Positions 54,601 through 61,834 of a stretch of 64,000 bases of DNA are shown in pieces. Where the stretch lies: contig CM055113.1 of assembly GCA_029204225.1 (NCBI GenBank), forward strand, positions 28,169,934 to 28,233,933. Reading direction: 5' to 3'. The stretch comes from Diphasiastrum complanatum (Eukaryota > Streptophyta > Lycopodiopsida > Lycopodiales > Lycopodiaceae). The notes under the pieces are model-generated. The model was not told the DNA's origin. It saw only the letters and a list, made by a program, of their open reading frames with translations, and searched no databases. Positions within the stretch are counted from its first letter, which is position 1. Each line of letters opens with the position of its first letter. The translations under genes and the position numbers were made by a program.

Positions 54601-57600
54601 GGGGGGGGCGGTAGCATTTTTATCTACAGTGTCTATATAGCAGGAAGCTCTAGGGGGTTCGGGGGGCGGTAGTCCCTCGGGAAACAGGGGGTTCGGGGGG
54701 CCAGTAGCCCCCCGAGAAACAGGGGGTCCAGGGGGCAGTAGCCCCCCGACGGGGAGTTTGGGGGGCAACGCCCCCCAATGGCGGGGTCTGGGGGCCCCGA
54801 CGATAAGGCCTCTTCGTGATTTGGCCTTCCAACTCCCTGAGTGAAAACACACTTTTTGGTGTTTCGCACCCGAAACAGTCGGCAAACACACAGTCATAAT
54901 GCTCTCAATCAGAGCTTTCATCTGATACCCATATTGCCTAAGAAAATTTCAAAAAAAAAAAAAAAACGATTCTACGCGACTCTGGGAAAATCCCGAAAAG
55001 CGTTTTTGAATCGCGATTCTAAATCGCGGTGCATCTATGGTTCTAATAAATTAATAGATTTGTGCAGAAAATTGTTTGTAAATGGGAAAACAATTTATTT
55101 CTCTCATGGCATAAAATTAATTATTCCGGAAAGGTTAGACATCACCTAATTTCAAACTGGAGATTGAGCAACCTGTGCATACTCTTACTAGTACTTTATA
55201 CCAGTTGAAATGTTACAAAGCTGCTTTTGGGTCTCAAGTTGAAAATCCTACAATGAAGACTTTAAATCCTCTATTTGTAATAAATAACATAATTGTAATA
55301 GTACCTACTAATAAATAGGAGCACATTCCTACTAACACCTGAAAAATATAAATTCATATTAGATTGGGGCTGAGAACTAGTCCTGACATAGAAGCATTGG
55401 GGAGACTAAGATAGGCAAAAAAAACCACTTCCCCAAACATTCTATATTAGGTAACCCTGACAAAGCCACCGACTCCGACTATTGCCCATGTATGATCCAT
55501 ACTAGATCTAACTAACTACCCATCCTACTTCTCTACACTTCTGACAGCCCATCTTTGTCTCAGCAGTGTTTTCTAGCTGCATGTTCCAATCCTCTTCCCC
55601 ATTCCTAAGGAGAAATTAGCAGCCAATTTGGATAGTAGATACTATTGTTACTGCCCAGTAATTTAGTTTCAATGGACATTCTAAAGTTGTTATTGAAACA
55701 AGTTAGTTTACCAAAAGGACATTGTTGAGGGGTTAATCGATACGGCCAATGGAAAAGCTCAAATATTGACAACATACAAGTGGAACTCCTCGAGATGGGC
55801 AAGAAAGCATTGTTGGCTTATGGAACATTGGGTAGTGCTCTGTAGCATGATTCAATAACGTGAAAGAGGAAGAATCTTCATAATGAAGATAAACGCTTGT
55901 ATTACAAGAAGTAGGAGATGCTGAAAGTATCAAGAACGTACATAAGTTTCCTTTATTTAACAAAAGCAAAAGATCACAAAGAGCCCAAGGAGGCTCGCCC
56001 AGCTCCTACCACATGAGGCACTTAGCTTCTAATTAACATAGAAATACAAGTACAAGAACTACTATCTTGTCCTATTTCCTGTCTACGTACCTCCTCTCTT
56101 ATAGGAAGAGCAGGAGCCTGTGAATGCCAAGAAGTGGCTGTATGGGATTGCCACGCTGGACTAACACATTGTGTTTTGTGAGTTTTGGTCACCTGATGCT
56201 AACAAGTATTAGTGCCATATATTGAACAATTTCTTGATTAATCCTCAAAAGAATCCTTTCCCAACAAGGCATAATCGTTTCTTCATCAAAAAGTAGAGAC
56301 AAAGACAATCCTGCCAATTATCGTGCCATCACGATACTTTGCGAAACTTTTAAGCATAATCGTGGATAAAAAATCTAGACAATGGCTAGAAGCAAATGAC
56401 TTGAGAATAAAGGAACAAGGAGACTTTTGAAGAAAGCAAGTAAGAGTGTATCATTGAATCACATTGAGAGCAAAAGTCAAGAAATCAGCAAAACCTCTAT
56501 TGTTGCTTCGTAGAAGTCCGCAAAGCATTTAAAGTGATACCAAGAAGAAAGCCATGAGAACACATGGGAGAGATTGGAGTTACAAGTGAACCTCAAAGAA
56601 TGATAGGACAACCATATGCAAAGGTGGTGGAAAGAGTAAGAATTTCTTTGGAGCTCATGGATGAAACTTTAAACAATGTAGGAGCAAACAAAGTGGCCCT
56701 CTTTCCTCTACTCTTTTTTGGCATATACATATAAACTTCAAAAATGACTCTCAAAGAAGGAAATGTAGGACCTAAATGATGTGTTTTGTCATTAAGCTTT
56801 TGCTTTATGTGGATGATGTGAAACTCTTTAACCAGCACATCCCATAAATTCCAACAGATTTGGATGCACTTAAGGGCTTCTTGTGAAACATCGGATCTTG
56901 CGAAGAGCTTGGATAAGATGAGCATTGTATTTTTCACTCAAGGAAATTATCGATACCCCCCCCCCCCCCGACATTAGTTATGTTGGTGTTGAATTAGTAA
57001 TTATGCAAGGGTATGATTATTTGAGAGTAGAAATCTCACAAAACCTCCTTTGGAGTACTTGCTTAGAGAACGGGATTATTGAATGGTGAAAATCCTACTT
57101 TCCCATGGAAGTGGCTTATCAAAAAGTGGATGTCTATAGATAAAATAAAGCATAGCTTTTTGAAACGGTAGGCACAACGGTTCTTCTCTATGGTTGTGAG
57201 GTTTGGGGAGGAAGCATTCCACCTTGAATTAGCCAAAAGATTTTGAGCTACACATATGGGAGCTGAGCAAACAACACCTTGTCCCATTCTCTTGGCTCAA
57301 ACTCCTCTTTCTTTTGAGGCCATAGCAATGCTAAGTGATTCACTACCTTAAACGAACAAAAGCTATGCAGGGTAATGACAATTAAGAGTAGCGAGTCAAA
57401 GTTGTCAACTTCCTCAAAGACTTACTACTGGATGGCAACTTGATGTTGAGAAATTGTTATCCATTTCAGCAAGAGGAATGGCCAAAAGACAACTAGGATT
57501 TGAATTCTAAATAAAAAAGTTCACCCAAAAAAATTGTGGGTAGATCCATTGATTAGAAAGATGTAATATCACAAGCAATGGGTAAATCCGACTATACAAG

Positions 57601-60600
57601 GCCCAACACAACAACGTATCACATACGACATTTCTATGTAGAAGAAACATGTCGTTTTTAGGATATAAAGTGGCTCACATTGTTGGATTATTCTCCCACT
57701 AATCGACTAATTGACATTTTAATCTTCATCCAACTTTTATCCAGACCTGCAGTTTTCTTCGTGTTTTTACACAATCCGCATAACTACTCGAAACGGCTCA
57801 TAGTGACAGTTTACGTTCATTTCTGCAGACAGATTGGTTACGACCAAAGCCACTGACTTGCATTAATCCATCAGCAAGTAGTTTCTGAGAAGTCCTAACT
57901 GGATGCATGCCAGCACATCACAGCCAACTGGATGACGCTTTTGACGACCTAATTGCTTAGTATAAATAGTTATTCATATTTCAACATCTTATGATCGAGA
58001 AGAGGTCAAGTATCGAATAGTTAGCTCTCTCTCTCTCTCTCTCAAGCCTGCGAGCTTGTACACCCTTGAGCATTCTAGCTCAGTTCTTTAGAGTTGATTA
58101 GAGATTGCTATTGCGCTTACTGCTTATCAGTAGTTGCGCTTAATTCAGACTTATATTTTACAAATTATTCTTGTCTGATGTTTTGATGCTTAATGTTTGG
58201 CTACGTAATCATTGTGATTCTCAAGTAAAGTCGGTCTTATCGCAGACAAGCTGAATGGATCCAATATCATTCTATGGAAATTTAAGATGAAGACCTTGCT
58301 AATCGCCCAACGAGTTGTGGGATGTTGTTACAGGTATCGAAATGAAGTCTGAAGACAACACAGATGACTCAAAATGGAAGTCAAAGGATGGTTAAAGCTT
58401 TCGCGCTTATTATCCTCAATATACTCAGATACTCAGATTGGCACGTAGCTGAAGCCAAAACTTCGAAAGAAGTTTGGGAAATCCTAGAGCTCACTATATG
58501 ATGTGAAGGACGTAACTACTAAGTTACATCTTCGAAGGAAATTCTTCACACTCGAGATGTCGAATAATGATTCTCTTCATAATCATATTAACCAGTTTAA
58601 GAATCTCTTGCAACAGATGGCCGTTGTCGGATCAGTCATAGACGACTGACATTGCTTTTAAGCCTGCCCTCTACATATAAGAACTGGGTGATGATCATCA
58701 CGACACACTCAGATTTAACTCTTACCAGAGTTATCACTATGTTGTTGCAGTCAAGACACTTCGTCTACCTCTTCGTCTCATGCTTTGTATGTCAACAAGG
58801 GCTCGAAACAACAGAAGCAGAAAAGCTCCAAGCAGTCTACATCGAATCAGAAACAGACTCAAGGTCAAGAACAATCATCAAATCCACATTCGTCGAAGAA
58901 GATGTTTTGCAGGTATTGCAAACGCAATAACCATGAGATCCAAGATTGCTGAATTCTCAAAGCGAAGAATGCAGCCAAGCAACCAGATCAACAAGCAAAT
59001 ACAGTTATAGCATCTCCTGAAGTCGAAATGGACGAAGGCGCTTTTATGGTCAAAGACAAATACGCAAATTCAAATAATTCGTGGTTTCTGGATTCCGGAG
59101 CTACTCAACATATGACCAATCATCGCGAGATCTTTCAACACGATTTCCAATCATATACGCCTTACAGCACAAAGAAGTATGTTCATCTTGGTGACGATAG
59201 CACTCACACTATCGAAGGTGAAGGTACTGTAAGATTAAGGTTCCAGCATGATCAATTGGAACAATCGCAAGCAATCTTCGATAGCTCTATCTTCTACAGA
59301 ATCAGAGTATATCGCAGCCTCACAAGCTAGTAAGGAAGCAATTGGGTTGAGAAACTTACTTTCAGATATCAATCTGAGTCAATATGCTCTGACATTATCA
59401 TTTTGTGATAATCAAAGTGCCATTGCCTTGTCAGCCAACCCTAGATTTCATTCTAGGAGTAAGGACATTGAACTTAAGTATCACTATATCAGAAGCAAAG
59501 TTCTCAACAAAGAGGTCAGATTGCAGTACTGTCGAACGCAAGATATAACAGCGGATATTTTTACTAAAGCATTAAGCTTGGATGCACACAGGAAGTTTTG
59601 TGCAGAACTAAGTTTAAAGGTCAAGGCATTCATGGATTCAGATTAAGGGGGAGTGTTGGATTATTCTCCCACTAATCGACTAATCGACATTTTAATCTTC
59701 GTCCAACTTTTATCCAAACCTGCAGTTTTCTTCGTGTTTTTACACAGTCTGCATAACTACTCGAAACGGCTCCAAGATGACAGTTTATGTTCATTTCTGC
59801 AGAGAGACTGTTTACGACCAAAGCCACCGACTTGCATTAATCCATCAGCAAGTAGTTTCTGAGAAGTCCTAACTGGATGGACGCCAGCACATCACAACCA
59901 ACTAGATGACACTTTTGACGACCTAATTGCTTAGTATAAATAGTTATTCATATTTCAACATCTTATGATCAAGAAGAGGATCAAGTATCGAATAGGTAGC
60001 TCTCTCTCTCTCTTCAGCCTGCGAGCTTGTACACTCTTGAGCATTCTAGCTCAGTTCTTTAGAGTTGATTAGAGATTGCTATTGTGCTTACTATTTATCA
60101 GTAGTTGCGCTTAATTCAAATTTACATTTTAGCCGCTCAGAGATAGCTTAGAGTACGCGGCTCCAATCCGCAACTTGTTGTACTCATTTACATCTATTTC
60201 GCTTCCATACTGAATCAATACTATCTTCTTATTGCGTTCAGCCTCGTCTCAGAATGTATGCGTTTCTGTAGTTCTTCGCGACTAATTATTTGTCTGATGT
60301 TTCGATACTTAATGTTTGGCTACGTAATCACTGTAGTACTAATGATTTCAAAGTTAGTTACTATAAGATCGAACGTGATTTCTATCACTATTGTTTTGTT
60401 CAAAATTGATAGGCGTGGTCATGCATAAAAAAGGAGAAAGATAGTTTATTCCGCAGCGCATGATAAGTTTTTCTTCTTGTCGTTCTAATTCTTTTTATTC
60501 GAATTCTTTTCTTTCGAGTTGGACCTATCTTTCACACAACCTCTTTCCAACAGACATGACTTGCGATCGGAATGAGAAGATGGATTGCTAGACTAAACTA

Positions 60601-61769
60601 CTAGCATAGTTGCACCCCGTGATCTAGAATGCAATCCAAATCGCATTCCAAAAATTAGGCTGAACACAAAAAATAATTTAGCTTTTCCTTGAGATTATTT
60701 TGCTTTTTCTTGAAAAGAATTTAGGGTAACTATACAAAAAGGTGGAAGTATGTGACTTAGTCAACAGCAGTAGACTACTAAACAATTGCATATTGAGGGA
60801 AGCCCCTTTAAAATCATGAGCAAGTGCAAGTAACGGTCACTCTCAATTCTAGATGGGTCGATGAGTGAGGATAAGGATGAACTTGTGAAAGGCAACCTAC
60901 TTACCACATTACAAGTAAACCGTCAATAATCTAGAAATCATGACAAGCATAAATGAGCTAACTTTATTCTTTGGAACCTGGATTCAACAGGTGGTTGAAA
61001 TTTCAGCCATGCACTGCCTGTAAACAATCTTGACTTGAGCTCCCAAAACCATTTTCATGACGGCCTAGAGACTCGTGCTGTCAGGAACAGTTTACCATTG
61101 TAAATATTTTAGGAAAATGTTCTGATAGTAAAATTAGATTATTATTAAAAATTCCAATAGTAAAATACTAGTTAAGGCGGACTAACTATGCAAACTAACT
61201 ATATATAGTAAACGTTTTAGGTTAACTAAACTATCCAAAAAAATTTCAGCCACCAGTATTTTTCATAAAAATAAATCTATGAGACTCCCCGCTGCATTGC
61301 ACTTATGATATCAAGCTAGCCAGAGTCATGTAATTTTCTCTTCCTAGGATTACCTCCTTCTCTGGGAGAAGATGAGGGTGATGATGATGATGACATGCCG
61401 TCTTATGGATCAGAGCCAAAGCCCCATTATAATCATGTTGCACCGCGAGCTACTCGACTATTCATGAGCGATCCATCATCTAGCACGTCACGACCACAAG
61501 AGTTCCCCCATGCTGCAACTCGTATCACATCATTCTATAGGATCAGTAGGACAAGATTGGATGGATAGTGTTGTACCTCATTCATGACATTTAACTGTAT
61601 CTATATCTATACTCCCACATATTTCAGTTCATAGTATTTAGATATGTTATTTTTGTTACTGTTTCAGAGACGTTTCATACGCTCCCACTGTTATCACATA
61701 CTTGACATGTACATTTACTAGTCTTATATGCCTTTTGGCATGGAAATGACATTAATAAAGAGCTCTCTC

Positions 61770-61834
<65 letters not shown>

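Noticed and set aside
54445-54921. 158-codon proline-rich frame and its overlaps
   Set aside because: Product of G-rich repeated words in the middle of a non-coding MITE.
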